Source: an uncultured Oscillospiraceae bacterium (GTDB lineage Bacteria > Bacillota > Clostridia > Oscillospirales > Oscillospiraceae). Taken from it: a stretch of 44,935 bases of DNA. Shown piece after piece: positions 22,696 through 31,032 of the stretch; the stretch's first letter is position 1; the number at the start of each line of letters is the position of its first letter. The translations under genes were made by a program, and so were the position numbers. Below the pieces are notes generated by a model, which was given only the letters and a program-made list of their open reading frames with translations, was not told the DNA's origin and made no database searches. The DNA is taken from positions 1-44,935 of the forward strand of contig CALXDJ010000016.1 in assembly GCA_944387035.1 (NCBI GenBank). The letters run 5' to 3'.

Positions 22696-25185
22696 ATGAA
22701 GAAGTTCCTTTCTCTGGTTCTGGCTCTGACGATGGCCATGTCTCTGGTCACCATCAGCGCTGGCGCCAAGGACTTCACGGACGACAGCAAGATCACCTAT
22801 AAAGAAGCTGTTGACGTGGTGTCCTCTCTGGACATCGTCGATGGTTACACCGACGGTTCCTTCAACCCCACCAACACCCTGACCCGTGGCGCGGCTGCCA
22901 AGATCATCTGCAACCTGATCCTGGGACCCACCACCGCTGACGCTCTGTCTGCTGACACCGCTCCCTTCAAGGATGTGCCTGTCACCAACGAGTTCGCCGG
23001 CTACATCGCTTACTGCTCTCAGCAGGGCATCATCTCCGGTTATGCTGACGGCACCTTCCGTCCCGCCGGCACCCTGACCGGCTATGCCTTCATGAAGATG
23101 CTGCTGGGCGCTCTGGGCTATGATTCCGACATCGAAGGCTATGTGGGCGCCAACTGGTCCGTGGCCGTGGCCAAGCAGGCCGTGGGCATTGGCCTGGATG
23201 ACGGCAACGACGAGTTCGTCGGCGTGAAGGCTGTCACCCGTGAGGAGGCTTGCCTGTATGCCTTCAACACCCTGACTGCTGACATGGTCGAGTACGGCTC
23301 CACCACCACCGTGAACGTCAACGGCGCTACCGTGGTTATGGGCGGTTCCAAGGCCAGCGTTGTGTCCAACTCCAAGAGCAAGGACTATCGCACCAGCAGC
23401 GATGACCGCGATGAGGTCATGCAGTTCTGCGAGAAGTACTTCACCGATCTGGAGCTGCGCAGCGACGCTGCTACCGACGACTTCGGCCGTCCCTCCAACA
23501 CTTGGTACAACGACAACGACAAGATCGGCACCTATGCTAAGGAAGCTGACGTTGTCTACACCGCTGATGTCAAGTCCAAGGACATCTATGCTGACCTGGA
23601 TCTGAGCGACGCTTACAACTATGATGTTGTGGTCGACGGCCAGGAGTCCGCTAACGACTTCGTTGTGGCCAAGCGCGACAACCAGGACGGCTACGATGGT
23701 GCGGATCCCGACGACAAGATTGCTGATGTGATCGGCGACGTTCTGGGCAACGGCTCTCTGATCGAGGTCTACAAGGACGAGCAGGTCATCACCGTTGTCA
23801 ACACCTACATCATGCAGGTCAACGGCGACTATGACAAGGACGAGGAAGAGCTGACCCTGGCTACCGTTGACGATGCCAAGGAGCCCGACGTTTCCGACGA
23901 CGTTCTCTCCAGCGACGACTTCGACAACCTGGATGCTTACGAGGACGAGGAGTATGTCCTGGTCACCGTGGCTAACGGCGTGATCAAGTCCATCGCCAAG
24001 GCTGAGCAGGTTACCGCTACCGTCACCGAGTATGTCGAGGACGATACCGTTACCGCTGGCGGCACCGAGTACAAGTATGCCTATGGCAACGACAACACCG
24101 ACGGCACCTATGAGCTGAAGACCGACTACGATCTGTATCTGGACGCTTACGGCTATGTCATCTACGCTGACGGCGTGGAGGACGAGACCAACTACGTCTA
24201 TGTCTACGAGTTCGGCACCAGCAGCGGCCTGTCCACCACCTCCAAGGTTCTGGCTTATGCTTACTTCCTGGACGGCACCGATGACGAGATCACCATCAAC
24301 AAGGTTGACGGCGACAAGGTTACCGGCGCTGATACCGAAGCGGGCGGCTCCCTGTACAATGTCCAGGGCTGGTACAAGTATCGTGCCAAGGACGACGGCA
24401 AGTATGACCTGACCCCTGTTGCCAACGTGGGCGGCGGCTCTGTGGCTTCCGGCACCGAGATCACCAACTATGATAAGAGCGTGAACATCGTCTACGGCAA
24501 TGGTACTGGCGATTCCCTGAAGGGCAACGCTTCCACCGTGTTCGTGATCCGCGAGAAGGACGGCGATGTCAAGGTTTACACCGGCATCAAGAACGTGGCT
24601 GACATCACCAGCACCACTGGCAATACCGAGGTTACCATCTTCACCGATGGCAGCACCACCTATGCCAAGTATGTCTTCGTCGACCTGAAGGGCGGCAAGA
24701 TGTCCGGCGGCTCCAACAGCTCCGACCTGGTCTTCGTGGTTGATCTGGACAAGAAGGGCACCGACGCTGACGACAACGAGTACTATCGTTACGATGCCAT
24801 CCTCAATGGCGAAGTCAAGCAGGTGAAGTTCGAGGACAGCCTGAACGTTGGCTATCTGTACAACGAGGTTGAGTACGACGATAACGGCTATGTCACCAGC
24901 TGCGACGCCATTGATGATGATACTCCCAATGCGTATGATGACTACTACTATGACGAGGTCACCAACGCTAAGGTGTCTCAGAAGAGCAGCACCGTCACCA
25001 TCGCTGGTGAGGGCTTCTACATGGCTTCCGGCGCTAAGATCTTCGTGATCGATGATGACGATGTCTCCACCTACACCGCCAAGAAGCTGGCCAACGAGTA
25101 TGAGGACGGCGGCCTGAACGCTCGCGTCACCGGCGTGCTCAACGCTGACGGCGAGTACAGCTACCTGTACATCTACTTGCTGTAA
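22696..25185 (+). CDS. Large secreted surface protein with three N-terminal SLH domains
   Basis: An 829-residue exported protein. A signal peptide (about 1-24, ending SAGA) is followed by three S-layer-homology units at about 26-78 (VDGYTDGSFNPTNTLTRGAA), 91-145 (ISGYADGTFRPAGTLTGYA) and 148-197 (AVTREEACLYAF), which anchor proteins to the cell-wall polymer. The remaining 630 residues are very rich in Asp, Gly, Tyr and Thr and show many beta-hairpin-like stretches, with no recognised enzyme domain, as in S-layer and surface proteins. Codons favour GCT, GTT and GAC like the ribosomal genes here, unlike most neighbours, suggesting high expression. The RBS is AAGGAGG. Confidence 0.88.
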   Translation: MKKFLSLVLALTMAMSLVTISAGAKDFTDDSKITYKEAVDVVSSLDIVDGYTDGSFNPTNTLTRGAAAKIICNLILGPTTADALSADTAPFKDVPVTNEFAGYIAYCSQQGIISGYADGTFRPAGTLTGYAFMKMLLGALGYDSDIEGYVGANWSVAVAKQAVGIGLDDGNDEFVGVKAVTREEACLYAFNTLTADMVEYGSTTTVNVNGATVVMGGSKASVVSNSKSKDYRTSSDDRDEVMQFCEKYFTDLELRSDAATDDFGRPSNTWYNDNDKIGTYAKEADVVYTADVKSKDIYADLDLSDAYNYDVVVDGQESANDFVVAKRDNQDGYDGADPDDKIADVIGDVLGNGSLIEVYKDEQVITVVNTYIMQVNGDYDKDEEELTLATVDDAKEPDVSDDVLSSDDFDNLDAYEDEEYVLVTVANGVIKSIAKAEQVTATVTEYVEDDTVTAGGTEYKYAYGNDNTDGTYELKTDYDLYLDAYGYVIYADGVEDETNYVYVYEFGTSSGLSTTSKVLAYAYFLDGTDDEITINKVDGDKVTGADTEAGGSLYNVQGWYKYRAKDDGKYDLTPVANVGGGSVASGTEITNYDKSVNIVYGNGTGDSLKGNASTVFVIREKDGDVKVYTGIKNVADITSTTGNTEVTIFTDGSTTYAKYVFVDLKGGKMSGGSNSSDLVFVVDLDKKGTDADDNEYYRYDAILNGEVKQVKFEDSLNVGYLYNEVEYDDNGYVTSCDAIDDDTPNAYDDYYYDEVTNAKVSQKSSTVTIAGEGFYMASGAKIFVIDDDDVSTYTAKKLANEYEDGGLNARVTGVLNADGEYSYLYIYLL

Positions 25186-25257
25186 TTGAATCCATCGGAT
25201 TCAATTTCCGGTCGATAAACAAAACCCCCGCACCTTTCGGTGCGGGGGTTTGTTTTT
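25184..25257 (+). terminator. Double hairpin terminator of the SLH protein gene
   Basis: First AATTGAATCC-ATC-GGATTCAATT (25184-25206) beginning in the stop codon, then AACCCCCGCACC-TTTC-GGTGCGGGGGTT (25223-25250) followed by TGTTTTT. Confidence 0.92.
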
Positions 25258-25387
25258 ATTCTTCGGAATGGTTAGAAGTTTCCGCACTGGGGTCTTCCTC
25301 TGTCATTTGAAAGTAAGTTTCGGACACTTCCCGTTCTTCCAAAACCTGCGTGCCGTCGGCTTTGCATACTAAAACAGAAATGGTCAT
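25256..25387 (-). CDS. Small hypothetical protein (43 aa)
   Basis: The minus-strand frame encodes MTISVLVCKADGTQVLEERE followed by an acidic tail ending SNHSEE. A strong AAAAGGAGGTGC lies 5-12 bases before the ATG at 25387, which is the main reason to call it. The first part could form a short beta-hairpin; no family is recognised. It overlaps the end of the SLH-gene terminator tail on the opposite strand and lies downstream of the LysR gene on the same strand. Function unknown. Confidence 0.55.
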   Translation of the reverse strand: MTISVLVCKADGTQVLEEREVSETYFQMTEEDPSAETSNHSEE

Positions 25388-25443
25388 AGAGCACCTCCTT
25401 TTGTGGAACGGCTGGCAAATTGCAGCCCCCTTTTATAAAGCGC

Positions 25444-25475
25444 TGCCCGCCCTCGTTTTGTGACGAAGGCGGGCA
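25444..25475 (-). terminator. Hairpin after the LysR gene
   Basis: GCCCGCC-C-TCGT / ACGA-A-GGCGGGC (about 25444-25475) with a loop TTTGTG and one mismatch. No U-tract follows directly on the minus strand, so termination is probably incomplete and the 43-aa gene may be cotranscribed. Confidence 0.5.
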
Positions 25476-25522
25476 ATTGTATGCATGCAAAATTTGTGGG
25501 GCGGATATTTGAACGTTTCCCG

Positions 25523-26407
25523 TCATAGCCGCCGGATGAAATGACGAAGCGGACGGCTCTCATCCGCCTTGCGCCAGACGGCCAGGATTTCTTCGGATTC
25601 TTCCGCTCCCACCAAGGGGACGAAGGCCAGATTGTCCGCGTCGGTCAGCTTGTCCGTGCAGTAGGCAGGCAGAATAGAGATCCCCTCCTCTGCTGCCACC
25701 ATCATCAAAATGCTCTCCACATCGTTGGACCGCAGCAGAATATTGGGCTGATACCCCGCCTGCCGGTAGAGGGCCATGAAATAGGAATCGCCGTAGGAAT
25801 CCCCGGTTGCAGAAGGGGACATATAGAGAATGGCCTCGTTTTTCAGTTCCGTCCGCCGCAGGGTGGTCCGCCGGGCCAGAGGGTGCCCCGCGTATAATGC
25901 AACCACCAGGGGAACCTGCTCCACGATCCGGGCCTCTACCTCCTCTGCCCGGATATTGGTGCTGTCCCAGGTGAAAATAATGTCATACTCCCCGTTGAGA
26001 AGTCCGGCCGCCAGGACGTCCGTATCACAGCGATGACAGGTAATCAGCACGTTGGGATATTCCAAATGAAACGCCCGCAGCTTGTTGGACAGATCACTGC
26101 GTTCATAGCCCTTGGTGTACCCGACCCGCAGCGTACCCACCAGTCCGGTGGAGGCGTCCCGGGTGCGGCTGAGGGCAGTATCCATCCGGGCAAGAATCCC
26201 CTTGGCCTCCTGAAACAATACGCTTCCTGCCGGAGTCAGGGTTACCGGGCGGTTATCCCGGTCCAGCAGCCGCACGCCCACCGCCTCCTCCAATGCCCGA
26301 ACCTGCTGGCTGATGGCGGTTTGGGAAAGATAGTATTGATTTGCGGCTTTGGTAAAGCTCTGGTGTTCCGCCACCGCCACAAAATATTTCAACTGATTGA
26401 GATTCAT
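25523..26407 (-). CDS. LysR family transcriptional regulator
   Basis: A 294-residue LysR regulator. The N-terminal winged HTH is MNLNQLKYFVAVAEHQSFT, AANQYYLSQTAISQQVRALE and LLDRDNRPVTLTPAG, followed by the linker helix and a periplasmic-binding-like effector domain. It is divergent from the D-2-hydroxyacid dehydrogenase gene, and the two promoters overlap, so that gene is its most probable target. ATG 26407 was chosen because the family starts at MNLNQL and GGGGTGG lies upstream; an in-frame ATG at 26428 would add seven residues. Confidence 0.92.
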   Translation of the reverse strand: MNLNQLKYFVAVAEHQSFTKAANQYYLSQTAISQQVRALEEAVGVRLLDRDNRPVTLTPAGSVLFQEAKGILARMDTALSRTRDASTGLVGTLRVGYTKGYERSDLSNKLRAFHLEYPNVLITCHRCDTDVLAAGLLNGEYDIIFTWDSTNIRAEEVEARIVEQVPLVVALYAGHPLARRTTLRRTELKNEAILYMSPSATGDSYGDSYFMALYRQAGYQPNILLRSNDVESILMMVAAEEGISILPAYCTDKLTDADNLAFVPLVGAEESEEILAVWRKADESRPLRHFIRRL

Positions 26408-26436
26408 ACGCCACCCCGTTATTATCACTTTTTCTT

Positions 26437-26488
26437 ATTTTAATACGAAAATTATCCGTTTACAACCCTGAATATTCGGGTGTATAAT
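26437..26488. promoter_or_regulatory. Overlapping divergent promoters of the LysR gene and the hydroxyacid dehydrogenase gene
   Basis: Plus strand: TTTACA (26459-26464), 18 bases, TATAAT (26483-26488). Minus strand: TTGTAA (26465-26460), 17 bases, TAAAAT (26442-26437). The two -35 boxes overlap almost fully, so only one polymerase can bind at a time. The plus spacer holds the imperfect palindrome CCCTGAATATTCGGG (26467-26481), a reasonable LysR site. Confidence 0.7.
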
Positions 26489-26562
26489 GACAAATCGTTA
26501 TGATAGAGTTGCCGGAGGCCGCCCGATAGCCACTTACCCGGCGTTTGAAGGAGGAGCAGTAT

Positions 26563-27555
26563 ATGAAGATTTTTGCGTATGAGACGCGGCCCGATGAGCA
26601 GACACAGATGGAAGCCTTGGCGCAAACACTGGGCGTGGAGCTGGAGACCAGCGCCGCAGTGCCCGGGCCGGATACCGCAGCCCTGTCGGCAGGCTGTGAG
26701 GGCGTATCCATTTTGGGACAGGGCACCATCGATGCGGCGCTGCTGGATCAATTCTATGCCCAGGGCGTGCGGTACCTCTCCACCCGCACGGTGGGATACA
26801 ACCATATTGACCTTCGCCATGCCCGTGAGCTGGGGATGCGGGTGTGCAATGCCAGCTATGATCCCAACGGCGTGGCGGATTTCACGGTGATGCTGCTGCT
26901 CATGTGCCTGCGCCAGTATAAGCAGGCTATGTGGCGGGGGCAGGTCAATGATTTTTCCCTGGAGGGTCTGCAGGGCCGGGAGCTGAAAGATCTGACCGTG
27001 GGGATTGTGGGCACAGGAAAGATCGGTGCGCAGGTGGTGCGCAATCTCTCCGGCTTCGGCTGCCGGATGCTGGCCTATGATTTGCGGGAAAATCCGGCGA
27101 TTTCCGATCTGGTGACCTATGTAGACTGGGATACGCTCCTGGCGCAAAGCGATATCATCACTCTGCATATGCCGCTCTTTGACTCCAATTACCACATCAT
27201 CAACCGGGAGTCCATTGCCAAGATGAAGGACGGCGTGGTGCTGATCAACTGTTCCCGGGGGGAGCTGGCGGATATTGAGGCCCTGATCGAGGGCATTGAG
27301 AGCCAGAAGATCGGTGCTTTGGGCATGGATACCTCCGAGGGTGAGGAGGGCATTGTCCACGAGGACCACCGGGTGGACATCCTCCCCAACCGGAACTGGT
27401 TCTATCTCCATCAGTTCCGCAATGTGGTGATGACCCAGCATATGGCCTTCTATACCGACGCCGCCGTGGCCAGCATGGTGGAGTGCGGTATCCGGGGAAT
27501 TTGTCAGATGGCCCGGGGGGAATCCTGCCCCACGGAGCTGCGGCAGGAGACATGA
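26563..27555 (+). CDS. D-2-hydroxyacid dehydrogenase, D-lactate-dehydrogenase/VanH-like
   Basis: A 330-residue NAD-dependent dehydrogenase. The N-terminal part resembles VanH and D-lactate dehydrogenases (TRTVGYNHIDLRHARELGMR, ADFTVMLLLMCLR). The coenzyme domain has GIVGTGKIG (147-155) and the acidic D173 after it, favouring NAD. Catalytic residues are R232 (NCSRGELAD), the acidic residue near 261 (SEGEEG) and H293 (MTQHMAFYT). It reduces a 2-keto acid to the D-hydroxyacid or the reverse. There is no VanA/VanX nearby, so glycopeptide resistance is not implied. RBS GAAGGAGGAG. It is controlled, probably, by the divergent LysR. Confidence 0.86.
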   Translation: MKIFAYETRPDEQTQMEALAQTLGVELETSAAVPGPDTAALSAGCEGVSILGQGTIDAALLDQFYAQGVRYLSTRTVGYNHIDLRHARELGMRVCNASYDPNGVADFTVMLLLMCLRQYKQAMWRGQVNDFSLEGLQGRELKDLTVGIVGTGKIGAQVVRNLSGFGCRMLAYDLRENPAISDLVTYVDWDTLLAQSDIITLHMPLFDSNYHIINRESIAKMKDGVVLINCSRGELADIEALIEGIESQKIGALGMDTSEGEEGIVHEDHRVDILPNRNWFYLHQFRNVVMTQHMAFYTDAAVASMVECGIRGICQMARGESCPTELRQET

Positions 27556-27594
27556 AAAAACCCGCAGGGAGCAGCTGCTCCCTGCGGGTTCTTT
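27555..27594. terminator. Bidirectional terminator between convergent genes
   Basis: AACCCGCAGGGAGCA / TGCTCCCTGCGGGTT (about 27559-27590) with AAAAAA on the left and TTCTTT on the right. Confidence 0.92.
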
Positions 27595-27602
27595 ATGATG
27601 GA

Positions 27603-29033
27603 TTATTCCTCCACCAGAATTTCCACGGCCTGACGCAGGGTTTCCTCTCCCCCCACGTTTCCCGGGAAAATCACATAGGGAATGCCGGGGAAGCGGCTGC
27701 CTGCATCGGTCTGCCAGACGGGAATGCCCGGGCAGATCTGGCCCAGCACATTGGCCTTCTTGACGCCCAGGGCCTCGGTGCCCACGGTGCTGGACGTAAT
27801 GCCGCCCTTGGCAATGATAAAGGCAGGCGTGACCTTCAGACGGCCCACCAGGCTCTGCACGCCGTCGCTGATCTTGACGCTGCGCATCAGGGCGCTTTCC
27901 GGGGTGTCGTTTTCCACCGTCAGCAGCTTGCGGTTGGTGTAGCACACGGCCACCTTGCCGGAGCGGATGACGTCCTCCTCCTGAGCCACGCACCGGTCCA
28001 CCTCGGCGTAGAAGGCCTCGTCACCCTCCAGTACCAGATCGCTGTGGAACTCAATGGGCACCACGCAGGGCAGCTTCAGCAGAGCTTCCAGCTGGGCGGT
28101 GGTCTTTTTGGTGTGGCTGCCCACCACCACGACGCCGCCGGTGCCGGTGTCCATGGTTACCATATCTTTCCGGCGCAGCAGGGGAATGTCGGTAATGCCG
28201 CCCACCACCTTGACCAGACCTGCCGCCGTGCGGAACAGGAAGGTCTTGCCGTGGGCCAGGCTCCGGTAGAGGGCTACGGCGAAGATCTTGATGTCGCAGT
28301 AGCTCACGGCGTTGACGCACACCTTGTTGAAGTCCGTCACGGCGTCCAGCTTGGCAACGATGCCGTCGTAATCCTGAGCCCGCAGCTCCTCCAGGGAGAT
28401 GCAGGTGACGGAAGCGGCAGGATACTTCCCACCGGTCTTTTCCTCAATGTAGGAGGGAATGTCGGAATGGGTGTAGCCGAAGGTCTTATCCTTGGCAAAC
28501 TCCGTCTGGGCGGCAGGCACCAGCTCGTCACCGTACTGGACATAGTGGGTGTTGCCGATGGTGAAGCGGCCGCCCTCCAGGAAGAAGGGGCACAGGATCT
28601 CGCCGTCCACATGGCGGCCTGCCTCCTCCATCCCCTCACGCAGCAGCTCCGTCTCCAGGGGGAAATGGCCCCGGAGGGTGGAGTCGCTGCGGCTCATGAT
28701 GAGGTAGCGCTTGCCGGTGGCCTTGGCCGCGGCGTTGATGTTGGCGGAGATCTCCCGGTGGACGGCAGTGGTCTGTTCCGCCGTGAGGCCGCGGCTGTTG
28801 GTCAGGATGTAGAAGACCTTGCCGGGCTCCATCAGGCCGCTCTGGATGCTCTCCACGGACCAATCCGTGTAGACGGAAATGTCGTGAACGGTCTGGACGC
28901 CGGTGGGATCATCGTCCAGAACGATGAATTTCACATCGCTGGAGTCAATCTCCTGCTGCAGCAGGGCCTCTACCGCGGCCTGATCCACAGGGGGGAAAGA
29001 GTTGAGAATGTCGGCGCGGATGGTCTGTTCCAT
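27603..29033 (-). CDS. Four-carbon acid sugar kinase family protein (OtnK/DtnK-like)
   Basis: A 476-residue kinase of the former DUF1537 family. The N-terminal substrate domain has FIVLDDDPTGVQTVHD and YLIMSRSDSTLRGHFPLE; the C-terminal nucleotide domain has FIIAKGGITSSTVG and VIFPGNVGGEE. Known members phosphorylate 3-oxo-tetronates, D-threonate, D-erythronate and similar acids. It follows the HIBADH-type dehydrogenase gene by 18 bases; that pair is the classical first two steps (oxidation then phosphorylation) of tetronate use. The aldolase that would cleave the product is not next to it. The substrate is inferred. Confidence 0.88.
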   Translation of the reverse strand: MEQTIRADILNSFPPVDQAAVEALLQQEIDSSDVKFIVLDDDPTGVQTVHDISVYTDWSVESIQSGLMEPGKVFYILTNSRGLTAEQTTAVHREISANINAAAKATGKRYLIMSRSDSTLRGHFPLETELLREGMEEAGRHVDGEILCPFFLEGGRFTIGNTHYVQYGDELVPAAQTEFAKDKTFGYTHSDIPSYIEEKTGGKYPAASVTCISLEELRAQDYDGIVAKLDAVTDFNKVCVNAVSYCDIKIFAVALYRSLAHGKTFLFRTAAGLVKVVGGITDIPLLRRKDMVTMDTGTGGVVVVGSHTKKTTAQLEALLKLPCVVPIEFHSDLVLEGDEAFYAEVDRCVAQEEDVIRSGKVAVCYTNRKLLTVENDTPESALMRSVKISDGVQSLVGRLKVTPAFIIAKGGITSSTVGTEALGVKKANVLGQICPGIPVWQTDAGSRFPGIPYVIFPGNVGGEETLRQAVEILVEE

Positions 29034-29051
29034 GGTATTGCCCTCCCCTGC

Positions 29052-29945
29052 TCAGTCCTCGTCGGAGTGAACGGTGACACCCGCCAGCTGCTCGAAGTAC
29101 TGCACGTAGCCGGAGTGGTCGTCATCCATGTGGCCGGAGACCTTCAGGGCCTGCTGAATCTCAAAGAGCTGGGCGGTCAGGGGCAGGGGGACGTCAATCT
29201 CGTGGGCGGTGGCCAGGACGTTCTTGATGTCCTTGTGGTTGACGCGGATGGTGCCGCCGGGCTTGAAGTTGCGCTTGCACATCATGGGAGCCTTGGCGTC
29301 CAGCACGGTGCTGCCGGCCAGGCCGCCCCGTACGGCGTGATAGACCTTCATGGGATCCACACCGGCCTTGGTGGCCAGCACCAGGGCCTCGGACACGGCG
29401 GCAATGTTCAGGTTGACCATGATCTGGTTGGCCAGCTTGGTGACGCTGCCGGCGCCGGAGCTGCCGATCAGCAGGGCGCTGCTGCCCATGATCTCAAACA
29501 CGGGCTTGAGCCGGTCGAAGTCCGCCTGGTCGCCGCCGCACATAATGGCCAGAGTGCCGGCGATGGCGCCGGGCTCGCCGCCGGAGACAGGAGCATCCAC
29601 AAAGCCCACGCCGATTTCCTTGAGACGGCGGTAGCACTCCTGAGACTCACCGGGGGTGACGCTGGACATGTCGCACACCACCTTGCCGGCGGTCAGCGCG
29701 GAGGCCACGCCGTTCTCGCCGAACAGCACCTCCCGGACGATGGCGCCGGTGGGCAGGATCGTAATAATGAGATCGCACTCCCGGGCAATGTCCGCATAGC
29801 TGCCGGAAGAGGCGCCCATATCGCACAGCTCCTTGACCAGCGTCTCGTTGAGATCGCTGACCATCAGATCCTGTCCTGCCTTTACCAGATTCGTCGCCAT
29901 GGGGCGACCCATAATGCCCAGACCAATGAAACCGACCTTGCTCAT
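29052..29945 (-). CDS. HIBADH-family beta-hydroxyacid dehydrogenase (LtnD/GarR-like)
   Basis: A 297-residue NAD(P)-dependent dehydrogenase. GFIGLGIMGRPMATNL binds the cofactor, DAPVSGGEPGAIAGTL is the substrate-loop signature, and SVTKLANQIMV carries the catalytic Lys. The family includes tartronate-semialdehyde reductase, 3-hydroxyisobutyrate dehydrogenase and L-threonate/D-erythronate dehydrogenase. Pairing with an acid-sugar kinase points to the last group. The ATG is preceded on the minus strand by CAGGAGGATGG. It is transcribed from the promoter at 30050-30078, divergent from gntR, and has a leader of about 100 bases. Confidence 0.88.
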   Translation of the reverse strand: MSKVGFIGLGIMGRPMATNLVKAGQDLMVSDLNETLVKELCDMGASSGSYADIARECDLIITILPTGAIVREVLFGENGVASALTAGKVVCDMSSVTPGESQECYRRLKEIGVGFVDAPVSGGEPGAIAGTLAIMCGGDQADFDRLKPVFEIMGSSALLIGSSGAGSVTKLANQIMVNLNIAAVSEALVLATKAGVDPMKVYHAVRGGLAGSTVLDAKAPMMCKRNFKPGGTIRVNHKDIKNVLATAHEIDVPLPLTAQLFEIQQALKVSGHMDDDHSGYVQYFEQLAGVTVHSDED

Positions 29946-30049
29946 AAGACCATCCTCCTGTAAATTCCATATGAATTGCGGCGGCGGCGTTTTCCGTCGG
30001 AGCGCCGGGAATTGCGCAACGCTTACCCGTCGTTACGTTCGTTGATGTC

Positions 30050-30078
30050 AGTATATAGTATACCGGTATACCGGTCAA
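30050..30078 (-). promoter_or_regulatory. Promoter of the acid-sugar operon with an operator in its spacer
   Basis: On the minus strand TTGACC (30078-30073), 17 bases, TATACT (30055-30050). The spacer is almost filled by the perfect palindrome ACCGGTATACCGGT (30062-30075), which also reads as TATACCGG twice in tandem (30059-30074) on the plus strand. Confidence 0.8.
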
Positions 30079-30161
30079 GAGAAAATTCTGTTTTTCCGGC
30101 AAAAATAGAAAAAACAGCAGCTTATACAAAAAGAACCGGGGGGATTTTGTGAAAAAATCCC

Positions 30162-30196
30162 TTGATCGGTATACCGGGATTCTGATAAGATACCGG
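30162..30196 (+). promoter_or_regulatory. Promoter of the GntR gene with an operator in its spacer
   Basis: TTGATC (30162-30167), 18 bases, TAAGAT (30186-30191). The spacer contains CGGTATACCG (30167-30176), the core of the same palindrome as in the divergent promoter; a third half-site GATACCGG lies at 30189-30196. The shared element suggests autoregulation by GntR together with control of the operon. Confidence 0.75.
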
Positions 30197-30237
30197 CAGA
30201 CGAATTGGATTGCGCAAAACGCAGGAGGAGGACCACT

Positions 30238-30906
30238 ATGGCGGGCTACCGGTTTTTACAGGAGGAGGCATATGCCCATATCAAGGAGCAGATCGTCACA
30301 GGTTCCTTGGCGGAGGATCAGATCTACTCCGAGACCAAGCTGGCGGCTGCCATCGGCATTTCCCGCACCCCGGTCAAGGACGCACTGGTGCGGCTGAGTC
30401 AGGAGCGGCTGATTGACATTCTGCCCAGCCGGGGATTCCGGCTCCATCACATGTCCCAGGCGGATGTCTGGGAGACGTATCAGCTGCGTACGGCGGTGGA
30501 GGGCTTTTGCGCGCTGCATCTGGCGCACCGCAAGGAGACGGACCAGGGCGCGGCCTTGCTGGAGGCACTGGAAGCAAGCGTGGCGCGGATGGAGGCCCAG
30601 GGTGAGCAGACGGATCTGGAAGAGTACTGGGCGGAGGATTTCGCCTTTCATCGCCTGCTGGTGGAGTTTTCCGGCAATCAGGAATTTTTGCAGCTCTTTG
30701 AGAGCTATCACTACCGGATGTCGGTGATCGCCAAGGAGAGCTTTCACAGTCCCAACCGCCGGGCGGTGGCCCGGGAGGAGCATCAGGCCATTGTGGACGC
30801 CATTCGCCGCAGCAGCGGCCGGGACGACCTGGAGGCCTATGCCGCCGTGCGCCGTCATATGGAGGCCAGCCGGGACCTGGTGCTGCGGGAAGTGCAGGCG
30901 GAGTAA
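30238..30906 (+). CDS. GntR family (FadR/FCD subgroup) regulator
   Basis: A 222-residue regulator. The winged HTH is at residues about 8-72 (YSETKLAAAIGISRTPVKDALVRL, LPSRGFRLHHMS). The C-terminal FCD domain is all-helical with metal/ligand-binding residues seen in EDFAFHRLLVEFSGN, ESYHYRM and EEHQAIVDAI and RHMEAS (His and Asp/Glu at the positions typical of the subgroup). It is divergent from the dehydrogenase/kinase operon and likely binds the TATACCGG sites in both promoters, releasing them when a small acid is present. ATG 30238 follows CAGGAGGAGG; an earlier in-frame start is not supported. Confidence 0.92.
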   Translation: MAGYRFLQEEAYAHIKEQIVTGSLAEDQIYSETKLAAAIGISRTPVKDALVRLSQERLIDILPSRGFRLHHMSQADVWETYQLRTAVEGFCALHLAHRKETDQGAALLEALEASVARMEAQGEQTDLEEYWAEDFAFHRLLVEFSGNQEFLQLFESYHYRMSVIAKESFHSPNRRAVAREEHQAIVDAIRRSSGRDDLEAYAAVRRHMEASRDLVLREVQAE

Positions 30907-30980
30907 CCGGCAGAGAGAGGCGGTGCGGACAGTGCTCCCCTGCCCTGCTCACGGTTTAAAGAAAAGTATCAAAAAACCAG

Positions 30981-31018
30981 CAAGCCCGGACGCCAAATCG
31001 GCGTCCGGGCTTGTTTTG
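30981..31018. terminator. Bidirectional terminator between gntR and cdd
   Basis: Perfect 14-bp arms CAAGCCCGGACGCC and GGCGTCCGGGCTTG (30981-30994 with 31000-31013), then TTTTG on the plus side; AAAAAACC on the left gives a U-rich tail on the minus side. Confidence 0.9.
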
Positions 31019-31032
31019 CGCTGCGGATTCTG

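Noticed and set aside
26563-27555. VanH-like dehydrogenase as part of a vancomycin-resistance cluster
   Set aside because: No VanA/VanB ligase, VanX dipeptidase or VanRS pair is nearby. The neighbours point to hydroxyacid metabolism instead.
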